Of a DNA stretch of 64,000 nucleotides, positions 31,410 to 40,845 are shown in pieces; within the stretch, counting starts at the first letter, position 1, and each line of letters opens with the position of its first letter. A program made the position numbers and the translations under genes. The notes beneath the pieces were generated by a model. The model ran no database searches and had not been told where the DNA came from. It saw only the letters and a program-made list of their open reading frames with translations. The stretch lies in contig NZ_RCHN01000006.1 of the NCBI RefSeq assembly GCF_003671495.1, positions 186,001 through 250,000 of the forward strand. The letters run 5' to 3'. This DNA is from Ketobacter sp. Its GTDB lineage: Bacteria; Pseudomonadota; Gammaproteobacteria; Pseudomonadales; Ketobacteraceae.

Positions 31410-33800
31410 GTGGCAAAAGACGATCAGGATCCGGATATCATCGAAGTCAGTGAGGAACAACTGGAACGGGGCCTGGCCCTGCCGGATTCCTCTTTACCGG
31501 AACGTCTCTACGTTATTCCCATTTCCAACAAGCCGTTTTTCCCGGCTCAGGTACAACCCATCGTGGTGGACGAAGAGCCCTGGGCCTCCACCATCGAACG
31601 GGTGGCTAAAACGCCTCACCGCTGCCTGGCACTCTGTTATGCCCCGGAGCCGGACGACGGCGTCCTGTTGACCGACCGCTTTGAGCGCATGGGCTGCGTG
31701 GTGCGCATTCACAATGTGGTGCGCGATGAAGGCAAGATCCAGTTCATAGCCCAGGGTATTCGCCGTACCTGGGTCCACCAGTGGCTGCACAAGTCCCCGC
31801 CGCTGATGGCCGGAGTCACCTACCCATATCCTCGGGAAGAAGATGCCCAGGAGGTAAAAGCCTACGGCATTGCCATCATCGACTCCATCAAGGAACTGGT
31901 ATCCATCAACCCCCTTTACACTGAAGAACTGCGGGACTACCTGGACCGGTTCAGCCCCAACGACGCCTCTCCGCTGACGGACTTTGCCGCCGGCCTGACC
32001 ACTGCCGAACCGGAAGACCTGCAGGAAGTGCTGGACGCCGTGCCGCTGTTAAAGCGCATGGAGAAGGTGCTGTTGCTGCTGAAAAAGGAACTGGAAGTCG
32101 CCCGCCTGCACCTGCAGATCAATCGCCAGGTGAATGCCAAGCTGGAGGAACACCAGCGCAACTTCTTCCTGCGGGAACAACTGAAAGTCATTCAGAAAGA
32201 ATTGGGCATCACCAAGGATGACAAGGAAAGCGACGTTGACGAGTTTCGTGAGCGCCTGGACAAATGCACCGTACCCCCGGCTGCCATGAAAAAGATCGAG
32301 GACGAACTGCATAAGCTGTCCATGCTGGAAATCGGTTCACCGGAATATGCCGTCACGCGCAATTATCTGGACTGGGCCACCGCGGTGCCCTGGGGTATCA
32401 CCTCCGAGGACATGCTGGACATAGAACACGCCCGGGTCACCCTGGACAAACATCATGACGGCCTGGATGACGTTAAAGAACGCATTCTGGAATTTCTCGC
32501 GGTGGGTACCTATAAAGGGGAAATCAGCGGCTCGATTCTGCTGTTGGTGGGCCCGCCCGGCGTGGGCAAGACTTCCATCGGCAAATCCATCGCCGAAGCA
32601 CTGGGGCGTAAATTCTATCGATTCAGCCTGGGTGGCATGCGCGACGAAGCGGAAATCAAAGGTCATCGCCGCACCTACATCGGCGCCATGCCCGGCAAAC
32701 TGGTGCAGGCCCTGAAGGATGTGGAGGTCAGTAACCCGGTGATCATGCTGGATGAAATCGACAAGATCGGCGCCTCCTATCAGGGCGATCCCGCCTCCGC
32801 CCTGCTGGAAGTGCTGGACCCGGAACAGAACCGGGAATTCCTGGATCACTATCTGGATCTGCGCCTGGACCTCTCCAACGTGCTGTTTGTCTGTACCGCC
32901 AATCAGTTGGACAGCATACCCGGCCCCCTGCTGGACCGCATGGACCTGATTCGCCTGTCCGGTTACATCACCGAGGAAAAACTGGCCATCGCCCAAAATC
33001 ATCTGTGGCCCAAATGCCTGAACCGGGCCGGCGTCAAAAAGTCCCTGCTGAAAATTTCCAAGACCGCCCTGCGCAACATCATTGAAGGCTATGCCCGGGA
33101 AGCCGGGGTGCGCAACCTGGAAAAAACCCTCAACAAGATCGTCCGCAAGTCAGTGGTGAAACTGCTGAAGGCCCCCAATGACAAGATCAGCATCACCCCG
33201 GCCAATCTGGAGGAGTATCTGGGCCCACCCATCTTCCGGGACGAAACCCCCATCCAAGGGGTCGGCGTGGTCACTGGCCTGGCCTGGACCTCACTGGGGG
33301 GTGCCACCCTGCCCATCGAAGCCACCGCGGTACACCACCGCAATGCGGGCATGAAAATTACCGGGCAACTGGGTGATGTGATGAAAGAGTCTGCGGAACT
33401 GGCCTACAGTTATGCCTCCTCCCACATCGAGGAGTACGGCGGCTCGGAGGCGTTCTTTGCCAAAGCCTTCGTGCACCTCCATGTGCCAGAAGGCGCCACC
33501 CCCAAGGATGGACCCAGCGCCGGTATCACCATGACCACCGCACTGATCTCCATGGCCTGCAACAAAAAGCTGCGCCGCCCCATCGCCATGACCGGTGAAA
33601 TTACGCTGACCGGCCAGGTATTGGCGGTGGGGGGCATCCGCGAGAAAGTGATTGCGGCCCGGCGCCAGAAGATCAAGGAACTGATCCTCCCCAAAGCCAA
33701 TCAACGGGACTACGACGAATTGCCGGACTACATTCGTAAAGGCCTCACTGTGCACTTCGCCGATCACTACCGGGATGTATACCAGGTCGTGTTTGGCTAA
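31410..33800 (+). CDS. ATP-dependent Lon protease (AsrA-type second Lon)
   Basis: A 796-residue LonA-class protease: N-terminal substrate domain (LYVIPISNKPFFPAQVQPIVVD), coiled coil (VNAKLEEHQRNFFLREQLKVIQKELG), AAA module with Walker A GPPGVGKTSIGKS and VIMLDEIDKIG, and a protease domain with Ser in PKDGPSAGITM and Lys in GGIREKVIAARR. The N-terminus differs from housekeeping Lon, and clpX/hupB, the usual neighbours of lon, are absent, so it is probably the second Lon known as AsrA in Pseudomonas, a heat-shock factor. A sigma32-like promoter supports this. The start is GTG. Confidence 0.9.
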   Translation: MAKDDQDPDIIEVSEEQLERGLALPDSSLPERLYVIPISNKPFFPAQVQPIVVDEEPWASTIERVAKTPHRCLALCYAPEPDDGVLLTDRFERMGCVVRIHNVVRDEGKIQFIAQGIRRTWVHQWLHKSPPLMAGVTYPYPREEDAQEVKAYGIAIIDSIKELVSINPLYTEELRDYLDRFSPNDASPLTDFAAGLTTAEPEDLQEVLDAVPLLKRMEKVLLLLKKELEVARLHLQINRQVNAKLEEHQRNFFLREQLKVIQKELGITKDDKESDVDEFRERLDKCTVPPAAMKKIEDELHKLSMLEIGSPEYAVTRNYLDWATAVPWGITSEDMLDIEHARVTLDKHHDGLDDVKERILEFLAVGTYKGEISGSILLLVGPPGVGKTSIGKSIAEALGRKFYRFSLGGMRDEAEIKGHRRTYIGAMPGKLVQALKDVEVSNPVIMLDEIDKIGASYQGDPASALLEVLDPEQNREFLDHYLDLRLDLSNVLFVCTANQLDSIPGPLLDRMDLIRLSGYITEEKLAIAQNHLWPKCLNRAGVKKSLLKISKTALRNIIEGYAREAGVRNLEKTLNKIVRKSVVKLLKAPNDKISITPANLEEYLGPPIFRDETPIQGVGVVTGLAWTSLGGATLPIEATAVHHRNAGMKITGQLGDVMKESAELAYSYASSHIEEYGGSEAFFAKAFVHLHVPEGATPKDGPSAGITMTTALISMACNKKLRRPIAMTGEITLTGQVLAVGGIREKVIAARRQKIKELILPKANQRDYDELPDYIRKGLTVHFADHYRDVYQVVFG

Positions 33801-33841
33801 GCGGTCAGGCCATTATTTGTAACAACTTTTGCCCACCTCAA

Positions 33842-33868
33842 AGGATCGACAGCCGGGCTGTCGGTCCT
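33842..33868 (+). terminator. hairpin after lon
   Basis: A 12-bp stem with one G-U pair (33842-33853 with 33857-33868) and a three-base loop lies 41 bases after the lon stop. The following TTATCAT is a poor U-tract, so termination is likely but weak. Confidence 0.4.
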
Positions 33869-33909
33869 TATCATCTGCCGGTAAAGCCAGACAAACCGGG
33901 TTGATTCAA

Positions 33910-34557
33910 ATGCACAAGCTACAAGCACTGCTGGACAATAACGTCAAATGGGCGGAGGGCATCACCCGGGAAGACCCTGAGTTCTTTCGTCGCCTCTCTG
34001 AAGCGCAATCCCCCGAGTATCTCTGGATCGGTTGCTCCGACAGCCGCGTACCGGCAAATGAAATCGTGGGTCTGTTACCCGGGGAAATCTTCGTGCACCG
34101 CAATATTGCCAACCTGGTGGTGCACACCGACTTCAACTGCATGTCCGTGATCGAATTTTCCGTCAAAGTCCTCAAGGTAAAACACATCATTGTATGCGGC
34201 CATTATGGCTGTGGCGGTGTCAAGGCGGCGGTGGATAACACCTCTCACGGGCTCATCGACAACTGGCTCTACAGCATCAAAAATCTCTACTACCGCAACA
34301 AATACCGGATGGACACACTGCAGTCCGAAGAGGCTCGCCATAATTATTTGTGTGAACTGAATGTCACCCAGCAGGTCAAGAACGTCGCGCACTCCCATGT
34401 GGTTCAGGATGCCTGGTCCCGGGGTCAGGATCTGACGGTACATGGCTGGATCTACAGCCTGAAGGACGGGCTGGTAAACGACTTGGGCATAGATATTCAC
34501 TCACCGGATGACCTGGCCGACGAATATCGGGTAAACAATACACCCCAGGATTCATAA
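33910..34557 (+). CDS. can: beta-class carbonic anhydrase
   Basis: A 215-residue zinc enzyme converting CO2 and water to bicarbonate. Zinc ligands are visible as Cys and Asp in IGCSDSRVP and His and Cys in CGHYGCGGVKA; the C-terminal VHGWIYSLKDGLVNDLG is typical. The ATG at 33910 matches the family start; an upstream in-frame extension to 33829 crosses the hairpin after lon and is not believed. Supplies bicarbonate for carboxylases such as the Ppc encoded at 48.4-51.0 kb. Confidence 0.94.
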   Translation: MHKLQALLDNNVKWAEGITREDPEFFRRLSEAQSPEYLWIGCSDSRVPANEIVGLLPGEIFVHRNIANLVVHTDFNCMSVIEFSVKVLKVKHIIVCGHYGCGGVKAAVDNTSHGLIDNWLYSIKNLYYRNKYRMDTLQSEEARHNYLCELNVTQQVKNVAHSHVVQDAWSRGQDLTVHGWIYSLKDGLVNDLGIDIHSPDDLADEYRVNNTPQDS

Positions 34558-34599
34558 CACCAGCCACCCTGCAAACGCTGGCAGTGGCCCCTCCCCCCC

Positions 34600-34627
34600 A
34601 AAAAAAAGCGCCGCAATTAAGCGGCGC
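34600..34627 (-). terminator. intrinsic terminator of the porin gene
   Basis: On the minus strand GCGCCGC-TTAATT-GCGGCGC (34608-34627) is followed by eight T residues (34600-34607). It lies 25 bases after the porin stop codon. Confidence 0.88.
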
Positions 34628-34652
34628 CCTGGACCTCAAATTCTGCGGATGA

Positions 34653-35933
34653 TTAGATAGCGTATTCCGCCATCACCCAGACTTTGGTCACATCTGTAGT
34701 GAAGTAGTCGTCGCCACCGCTGAAGTCAGCGTATTTCAACAACAGGGTTGCACCGTTGCTGAATTTCTTGCTCAACGCCATATCGATTTCAGAACCGAAA
34801 TCAGAGGAGGTTCCTGCAGCCACATCTTCGGCACTTTCGAACTCATGGTACATAGCGATGAAGGACATACCCATGGGCAGGCCGGCTTTGAAGGTTACGT
34901 ACATATCTTCGATACCCGTGCCCGGGGTAGCCAGGAACACATCCGCCCAACCCTGGAATTTGTGCAGCGTGGCCAGGGAGGTGGTGAAGCCCACACCCGC
35001 ATCATCATCCGCGCCCAGGGTTTCCTGCGCCAGCCCCAGGGTGAATCCGCTCATGGTACCGGACAAGCTGATCAGCGTGTAGTCCGCAGTGTAATCGTTG
35101 GGATTGTCACCGGTATCTTCCTGTTCCGCCCATTCCAGCTCATAGTCCAGTTTAATGGCGTCCAATTCGGTGGCACCGGCAAAACGCACACCCATCGAGG
35201 TGTTGGAAAGCGCCAAAGCATCCAGGTTGTCAATGTCATAGTAGTACGCACTGATCTTGCCTATGCCGTCGATGGTATAGCCTACGTTCAACAGATTGGT
35301 CTCTTGGGTGTGATCACCCTGGCGTGCAACGGGCACCACATCGGGAGTGGCCTGCTCACCAAAAATTCGGTTCACGTTGGATACATTGGCATAAAACGCG
35401 GACAAGCCGGGAATACTGGAATTACCAATGGAGAACGCATCATAAGTCTGCTCGTTCTGGCGCCAGCCTACTCCACCGACAAAACGCTGGTTGTCCAGCA
35501 GAATTCGCTGACGGCCCCAAATGAATTTGGTATCCGGCAATCCGGAATAGGCCAGGTAAGCCTGGTTCACTTCAGTGCCTTCCGGGTCTGCGATGATCGG
35601 GCCGTCCTTGGAATTCACACCGTCAAAATAGTTCACATCTTTCAGTGAAGTCACATCATCAAATTCCAGTACCGCAGAAAAGTCATAGAAACTGCCGGTG
35701 GTAAAGGTCAATCGGGTTCGCAATGTGGCAGCTTCGGAACGGGATTCGTCGCCCGCGGCCGTTACGGCTTCAACATTTTCATAACGGGGACGCAGGTTCA
35801 GTTTGGTCGTGCTTTCTTTCAAAGCACCTTCCAGGGAATCAGCAGCCATCGCATTAAAGGGAATTGCTATACCCATTGCCCCCAGTACGGAACTGATTGC
35901 AACTGCTTTAGCCATTGGTTTGGTGTTAGCCAT
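34653..35933 (-). CDS. outer-membrane porin-like beta-barrel
   Basis: A 426-residue exported protein with a signal peptide ending near FNAMA. The mature part alternates polar and aromatic residues throughout (LNLRPRYENVEA; LRTRLTFTTGSFYDFSAVLEF; FIWGRQRILLDNQRFVGGVGWRQ) and ends in aromatic-terminated strand KVWVMAEYAI, typical of outer-membrane barrels of the alginate-export/OprD-like type. GAGGAG precedes the ATG and a strong terminator follows. The cargo is unknown. Confidence 0.83.
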   Translation of the reverse strand: MANTKPMAKAVAISSVLGAMGIAIPFNAMAADSLEGALKESTTKLNLRPRYENVEAVTAAGDESRSEAATLRTRLTFTTGSFYDFSAVLEFDDVTSLKDVNYFDGVNSKDGPIIADPEGTEVNQAYLAYSGLPDTKFIWGRQRILLDNQRFVGGVGWRQNEQTYDAFSIGNSSIPGLSAFYANVSNVNRIFGEQATPDVVPVARQGDHTQETNLLNVGYTIDGIGKISAYYYDIDNLDALALSNTSMGVRFAGATELDAIKLDYELEWAEQEDTGDNPNDYTADYTLISLSGTMSGFTLGLAQETLGADDDAGVGFTTSLATLHKFQGWADVFLATPGTGIEDMYVTFKAGLPMGMSFIAMYHEFESAEDVAAGTSSDFGSEIDMALSKKFSNGATLLLKYADFSGGDDYFTTDVTKVWVMAEYAI

Positions 35934-36290
35934 GGTGGTACTCCTCAGAGATTCTTAAAATACAGTCAAAAAACAATTCAAGCTCACAGATGTATTGCCT
36001 GTGCCCCCACAAATCACCATGCTGGAAAACATTCAGTGGCTTCCCATTGGCCTGCACGGCTTTAATCACATACCACACTGCACCAAAGTGACTGTCATCA
36101 CTTTGCAACAATACAGCATCGAATTAGCAATACTCAGGCCAGATTTTGTCGCCCAAATTTGGGGCAGGCCTGAATTCAGGCCGTTTTCGACCCAAAATGA
36201 CAAATAATTCACTCCGCAGGGCAACCTGCTTTTTTCCTGCAGAAACTGTTTTATAGTGTTCTGGTGAACGCCTAATTGAGAGGAAAAATC
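35934..36290. other. divergent intergenic region (357 bases) with palindromes
   Basis: The gap separates the leftward porin from the rightward SDR. Two neighbouring perfect palindromes, CCCAAATTTGGG (36152-36163) and GGCCTGAATTCAGGCC (36167-36182), lie nearer the SDR. TTTGTC (about 36145) and GACAAA (about 36199) form an outer dyad around them. No RNA or ORF of note was found. Confidence 0.5.
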
Positions 36291-37136
36291 ATGTCCAAAG
36301 CGCTCGACAACCTGGCAGGAAAAACCCTTTTCATCACCGGAGCCAGCCGCGGAATCGGCAAGGAAATCGGCCTGAAAGCCGCGCGGGACGGGGCCAATGT
36401 GGTGATCGCCGCGAAAACCACCGAGCCCCACCCCAAACTGGAAGGCACCATCTACAGTGCCGCCGAAGAAATCGAAGCAGCCGGGGGCAAAGCCCTGCCT
36501 CTGGTGGTGGACGTGCGGGAGGAACAACTGGTGGCGGAAGCCATGCAGAAAGCCGTTGATACCTTTGGTGGAATCGACATCCTGGTGAACAATGCCAGTG
36601 CAATAAATTTATCGAACACCCTGTCAGTGGACATGAAGCGCTTCGATTTGATGCACCAGATAAATTTTCGGGGCACTTTTCTGTGTTCGAAGCTCGCGGT
36701 GCCGCACCTAAAAAATGCAGAAAATCCACACGTGCTCAATCTTGCGCCACCTCTTAGCACAAACCCACGCTGGTTCGCGCCGCACCTGGCCTACAGCATG
36801 GCCAAATTCGGTATGAGTTTCTGTGTGCTGGGAATGGCTGAAGAATTCAGCCGGGATCAAATCGCCTTTAACGCATTGTGGCCCCGCACAGCCATCGCCA
36901 CCGCCGCCGTGCAGAATCACCTGGGTGGAGACATCACCATCAAACTGTCTCGCCTGCCCACCATAATGGCGGATGCCGCTTACGAGATTTTCAAGCGACC
37001 CAGTGGCGACTGCAGCGGTAATTTCTTTATTGATGATGAAGTGCTGGCAGAGGCCGGTGTCACCGACCTGCGCCAGTATCAGGTGGACCAGTCCCTGGAA
37101 GCCAACCAGCTCATCCCTGACTTCTTTATAGACTGA
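36291..37136 (+). CDS. SDR oxidoreductase of the HSDL2-like family
   Basis: A 281-residue short-chain dehydrogenase. The N-terminal LAGKTLFITGASRGIGKEIG and the insert AKTTEPHPKLEGTIYSAAEEIEAAGG are typical of the HSDL2-like group. Tyr and Lys of the active site are in AYSMAKFGM. The motif that usually reads N-(L/I)-S-P-P reads NLAPP, so the expected catalytic Ser is Ala. AGAGG precedes the ATG. The group is thought to act on fatty acyl substrates; direct neighbours give no pathway. Confidence 0.87.
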   Translation: MSKALDNLAGKTLFITGASRGIGKEIGLKAARDGANVVIAAKTTEPHPKLEGTIYSAAEEIEAAGGKALPLVVDVREEQLVAEAMQKAVDTFGGIDILVNNASAINLSNTLSVDMKRFDLMHQINFRGTFLCSKLAVPHLKNAENPHVLNLAPPLSTNPRWFAPHLAYSMAKFGMSFCVLGMAEEFSRDQIAFNALWPRTAIATAAVQNHLGGDITIKLSRLPTIMADAAYEIFKRPSGDCSGNFFIDDEVLAEAGVTDLRQYQVDQSLEANQLIPDFFID

Positions 37137-37164
37137 GTGAACAGAACAATCCTGTAGAGCCGAG

Positions 37165-37183
37165 GTGCCCCGGCCATGGGGCG
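37165..37183 (+). terminator. weak hairpin between convergent SDR genes
   Basis: GCCCC and GGGGC arms flank a six-base loop in the 51-base gap between two convergent genes; only a TTCT run follows, so terminator function is uncertain. Confidence 0.25.
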
Positions 37184-37187
37184 CTTC

Positions 37188-37946
37188 TCAATACCCCGAC
37201 AGCACCTTCATTAACGTACGGGTTGCCGCATCCGGCAGATATTTGCGGGCAGTGCGCAGCAGCTTGTATTCCAACCCCACCGGATGATGCAGGCTGGTGT
37301 CGGTCAAGGCCGCCAGCACCTGCTGCGCAATATCATCGGCATCCAGTTTGACTCCCAGGCGTTGGATAATCTGGCTTTCCTTACCGGCCAGCATCGGCGT
37401 TCTCACAAAGGGTGGCTCGATATCCATCACGGTAATGTCGTGGCGGGCCCACTCCACATTGAGCGATTCAGTAAAGCCCTTCACCCAGAATTTGGACGCC
37501 GAATAGCTGGCAAATCCCGGCACCCCAAACAGCGAAGAGGCGGAGGACATATTGATGACCCTGGCGCCCTTGGTATTCCGCAGGTACGGGAACGCAAGAT
37601 AGGTGCAGTTCAACAGGCCCCGGTTGTTGATATCCAGAATCTGGTGGTGCCGATTCAGGTCAATGGATTCAAAATCCCCGATCTCCAACACCCCCGCGCA
37701 GTTGAACAGCACATCCAGATGGGGCACCGTCTGCATGTATCCCTCAATGGCGGTGGAAACCCTATCGGCATTGGTCACATCCGCCACCTGGATGGAATAT
37801 CGACCCGGATCCCAGTGTCCGCTCAACTCCGCCAATGGCTCCCGGTTAATATCCAGCAACCCCAGATTCCAGCCATGTTCGTACAGCAGGGTTGCCACCG
37901 CCCGCCCGATACCGGAACCGGCACCGGTAATCAAAATAGTCTTCAT
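37188..37946 (-). CDS. short-chain dehydrogenase/reductase
   Basis: A 252-residue SDR with ILITGAGSGIGRAVA, NCAG, MSSASSLFG with the catalytic Ser, and YSASK with Tyr and Lys. All catalytic positions are intact. The ATG at 37946 is preferred to a TTG one codon upstream. It is convergent with the HSDL2-like gene and upstream of no obvious partner; the AmrS-like gene ends about 100 bases before its start in the same direction. Substrate unknown. Confidence 0.88.
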   Translation of the reverse strand: MKTILITGAGSGIGRAVATLLYEHGWNLGLLDINREPLAELSGHWDPGRYSIQVADVTNADRVSTAIEGYMQTVPHLDVLFNCAGVLEIGDFESIDLNRHHQILDINNRGLLNCTYLAFPYLRNTKGARVINMSSASSLFGVPGFASYSASKFWVKGFTESLNVEWARHDITVMDIEPPFVRTPMLAGKESQIIQRLGVKLDADDIAQQVLAALTDTSLHHPVGLEYKLLRTARKYLPDAATRTLMKVLSGY

Positions 37947-38051
37947 CAACAGGATGCCCCCTTCAAGTGGCCAATTGGTCTAAAGTATATTAGCAGGAAC
38001 AGGTTAAAGGGACCGCACCGGAACAGACGATCATCGAGCAACACCTCCAGA

Positions 38052-39173
38052 TCACTCAGTGATCTCAATTCCCCGCCGCTTTCTACCCCAGTGGCCAGGT
38101 TGCGGGTCAAAGCGTCCGGCGATGGTGGTTCCGCAGTGCTGGCAACCGGATTCCGCATTCAGCCCCCATCGGGTCAGCTCATACCAGTCGCGCTCAATCA
38201 CGGCCTCACCGCAACCGGGGCAAAACGTCGTGTCACCCTGCCGATGGTGAACATTACCGGTATACACAAACTGCAACCCCTGGGCGATGGCGATATCGCG
38301 GGCTTTGAGCAAGGTAGCCCTGGGTGTGGCGGGCACGCCGGTCATTTTGTAATCCGGGTGAAAGGCGGAAAAATGCAGCGGCACCTGAGGCCCCAACGCT
38401 TCCCGAATCCAGGAACACATGGACTCCAGCTCGGCAACCGAGTCGTTGTGATCCGGGATCACCAGCGTGGTAATCTCCAGCCAGGTGGACGTCTCATGAT
38501 GGATATATTGCAGGGTGTCCAGCACCGGCGCCAGATGGGCACCGGTCAGTTTCCAGTAGAACTCTTCATTAAACGATTTAAGATCAATATTGGCGGCATC
38601 CATGTGTTGATAAAACCGCTGCCTGGGTTCAGGGCAATGATATCCCGCCGACACCGCCACCGACAGCACGCCAAGCTCCCGGCAAGCTTGTGCCACATCA
38701 ACAGCGTACTCCTGAAAGATCACCGGGTCATTGTAGGTATAGGCCACACTGCGACAACCGGCGTCCACTGCCGCCCTGGCAATCCGCTCGGGAGCAGCCT
38801 GGCTGGCCAGGGTGTCCATTTGCCGGGATTTCGAGATGTCCCAATTCTGGCAGAACTTGCAAGACAGGTTGCAACCGGCCGTACCGAACGACAACACCGA
38901 GGACCCAGGATAGAAGTGATTGAGGGGCTTTTTCTCGATCGGGTCCACACAAAACCCGCTGGAACGTCCGTAGGTGGTGGATACCACCGCCCCGCTCAGG
39001 TTGGCCCGCACAAAACACAACCCCCTTTGCCCTTCCCGCAACGAACAGGCACGGGGGCACAGGTCACATTGAACGCGACCATCCGGCAGGCTGTGCCAGT
39101 ATTCGGTGGGATGAATGAAGGGGCTGGCGGGATCGAGACCGTCCGCCCCCCCCACAACAGTGGAACCGGTCAT
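38052..39173 (-). CDS. amrS: AmrS-like radical SAM enzyme
   Basis: A 373-residue radical S-adenosylmethionine protein of the PflA-like AmmeMemoRadiSam group. N-terminal CDLCPRACSLREGQRGLC is followed by the cluster motif CNLSCKFCQNWDISK, and C-terminal cysteine pairs (CPGCGEAVIERD and CQHCGTT) suggest a second metal site. GGAGG lies 4 bases before the ATG. The usual partners AmmA (AMMECR1) and Memo are not in the window, so it acts alone or with distant genes. Reaction unknown. Confidence 0.88.
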   Translation of the reverse strand: MTGSTVVGGADGLDPASPFIHPTEYWHSLPDGRVQCDLCPRACSLREGQRGLCFVRANLSGAVVSTTYGRSSGFCVDPIEKKPLNHFYPGSSVLSFGTAGCNLSCKFCQNWDISKSRQMDTLASQAAPERIARAAVDAGCRSVAYTYNDPVIFQEYAVDVAQACRELGVLSVAVSAGYHCPEPRQRFYQHMDAANIDLKSFNEEFYWKLTGAHLAPVLDTLQYIHHETSTWLEITTLVIPDHNDSVAELESMCSWIREALGPQVPLHFSAFHPDYKMTGVPATPRATLLKARDIAIAQGLQFVYTGNVHHRQGDTTFCPGCGEAVIERDWYELTRWGLNAESGCQHCGTTIAGRFDPQPGHWGRKRRGIEITE

Positions 39174-39229
39174 CGTACCTCCGGCGTATAACAGGTCTTC
39201 CCTCTATATTGCTGTCAAGCCGGTGAATT

Positions 39230-40654
39230 TCAAGCGCCACATTGGGCCAACAATTGATCAACCTCGGCCATTTCCTTGAAATCCGGATACTTGGCCTTGA
39301 TGAACTTCAGATATTGAGTGGCTTTTTGGGTGTGCTGAAAGCCTTCCACCAGTGCCCTGGCCATCAGCAGATAGGCCTCCGGGATTCGGTCGTAATGAGG
39401 GGCGCTTTTATGCAGATTGGCCAGTAGCTGGCACACCGGCTTGTACTTGCCCCGGTTAAAATACTGCTGGGCCAGGTTCAGCACCACATCAGGATCATCC
39501 GGAGTGAACGCCGGGTCCAGCGCCTGGTAACTGCCAAACAGAAAGTACAGGCGCGAATCATCCCCCAAGCCATTCAGTACCGTCATATACCGCTGGCCAT
39601 GGGCCAGGGCCTGTTCCTTATCCCCCATGGCCAGCAACAAACGGGACAACTTGTCATGGTGACGCACGCTGTTGGGGTTGGCCATCAGATAGCGGGTCAG
39701 CACTTCGGCTGCTTGCTGGTACTGCCCCTCCTTCACCAGGATTTCTGATTTGGCGTCCACCGGCTCCACCGTGCGGCGGCGGCGCTCGCGAGCCTGCTGG
39801 TCTTCCGCGATGAAGCCGATCTCGGACTGGTACTGGAATATCACGTAACCCATCAGGTGATAGCCCACCATCAGGAAATATAGGGTCACCCCCACAAACA
39901 CCGGGATGAACAACTCAGCAGAAAGCTCTTCTGCGAACACCTCAAACAGCGCGGCCTCGGCCCCCAGCAGCAGAAACAAAAAGGCGTACAACAGCAGGTA
40001 GGACCAGCCGATACCACGAATCAGATGGGAGATGGCCGCAGGGGAAATCGCTGAGGAAATGGATTTTTCCGTAGCCAGGATCATCATGCTGGCAGGTGCC
40101 ACGAAGATCACCAGGGCATTGGCGAGCACATCCAGAAAACTGCTGTTCAACATCGCCACCAGAATGGTGAAACCGGCAAAGACCAGTTGCACCACCACCT
40201 GCTGGAACAGCACACTGAAACCGGATTCTGAGAACGTCTCCTGCAGTGTTGGCGGGTCAAATCGACCTTCGGCGGTGTGCTCAATGATCATAAAACCATA
40301 GCGGGTTATGCAGGCCAGGAGCAACAATCCACCGATCAGGAAAAACACAAAAGAGGTGATGTCCGTCAATCCCACCAGGACCCAGGTCAGCACCATGAAC
40401 ACCGCGATGACCAGCAGGCTGTCCTGCTTCAACGGATAACGGAAAAACACACCCAGCCGATCCCAGAATGGCTGTGCAGTGTTGGAGCTGCCGAGGTAAT
40501 CCAGCTCCTCCCCGGTGGTGAAGCACCTGGCCTGCCCCAGGCCACCCAGGGTTTCGCCACTGTCAACACAGCGTTCACAATAGGCGATATGGCGCTGGGT
40601 GCTATACCACATCGCCGGTTCCAATGGATGATATTTACAGAATTGACGCGCCAT
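39230..40654 (-). CDS. multi-pass membrane protein with C-terminal TPR-like domain
   Basis: A 474-residue protein. The N-terminal part holds CKYHP and CERCVDSGE, a small cysteine zinc-ribbon-like box, then five to six membrane helices (about 90-320; DUF4013-like appearance). The cytoplasmic remainder is helical tetratricopeptide-type (AKSEILVKEGQYQQAAEVLTR; ANPNSVRHHDKLSRLLLAMG). The ATG at 40654 with AGGGGA upstream is preferred to a frame extending to 40861. Function unknown. Confidence 0.75.
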   Translation of the reverse strand: MARQFCKYHPLEPAMWYSTQRHIAYCERCVDSGETLGGLGQARCFTTGEELDYLGSSNTAQPFWDRLGVFFRYPLKQDSLLVIAVFMVLTWVLVGLTDITSFVFFLIGGLLLLACITRYGFMIIEHTAEGRFDPPTLQETFSESGFSVLFQQVVVQLVFAGFTILVAMLNSSFLDVLANALVIFVAPASMMILATEKSISSAISPAAISHLIRGIGWSYLLLYAFLFLLLGAEAALFEVFAEELSAELFIPVFVGVTLYFLMVGYHLMGYVIFQYQSEIGFIAEDQQARERRRRTVEPVDAKSEILVKEGQYQQAAEVLTRYLMANPNSVRHHDKLSRLLLAMGDKEQALAHGQRYMTVLNGLGDDSRLYFLFGSYQALDPAFTPDDPDVVLNLAQQYFNRGKYKPVCQLLANLHKSAPHYDRIPEAYLLMARALVEGFQHTQKATQYLKFIKAKYPDFKEMAEVDQLLAQCGA

Positions 40655-40845
40655 GCCTTCCCCTCGTTTGCCTCCAGTATAGCACCACTGCTGATGTCCG
40701 ATTCCAAAGGACGCAATTACAAAACTCCCGCCAAACGGAACAAAAAGTCTGTATCCCCGATTCACACAGTGACGTTCCAGCTGCAACTTTTCCGCTACAA
40801 TACTGGCTTTTGATGAACACCGTTTGTTGCAGTCCGGACCTCCCC

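Noticed and set aside
37284..39191. 635-codon plus-strand frame
   Set aside because: It lies antisense to the SDR and AmrS-like genes, whose active-site motifs are clear; the translation is low-complexity in Gln, His, Arg and Gly, with no domain.
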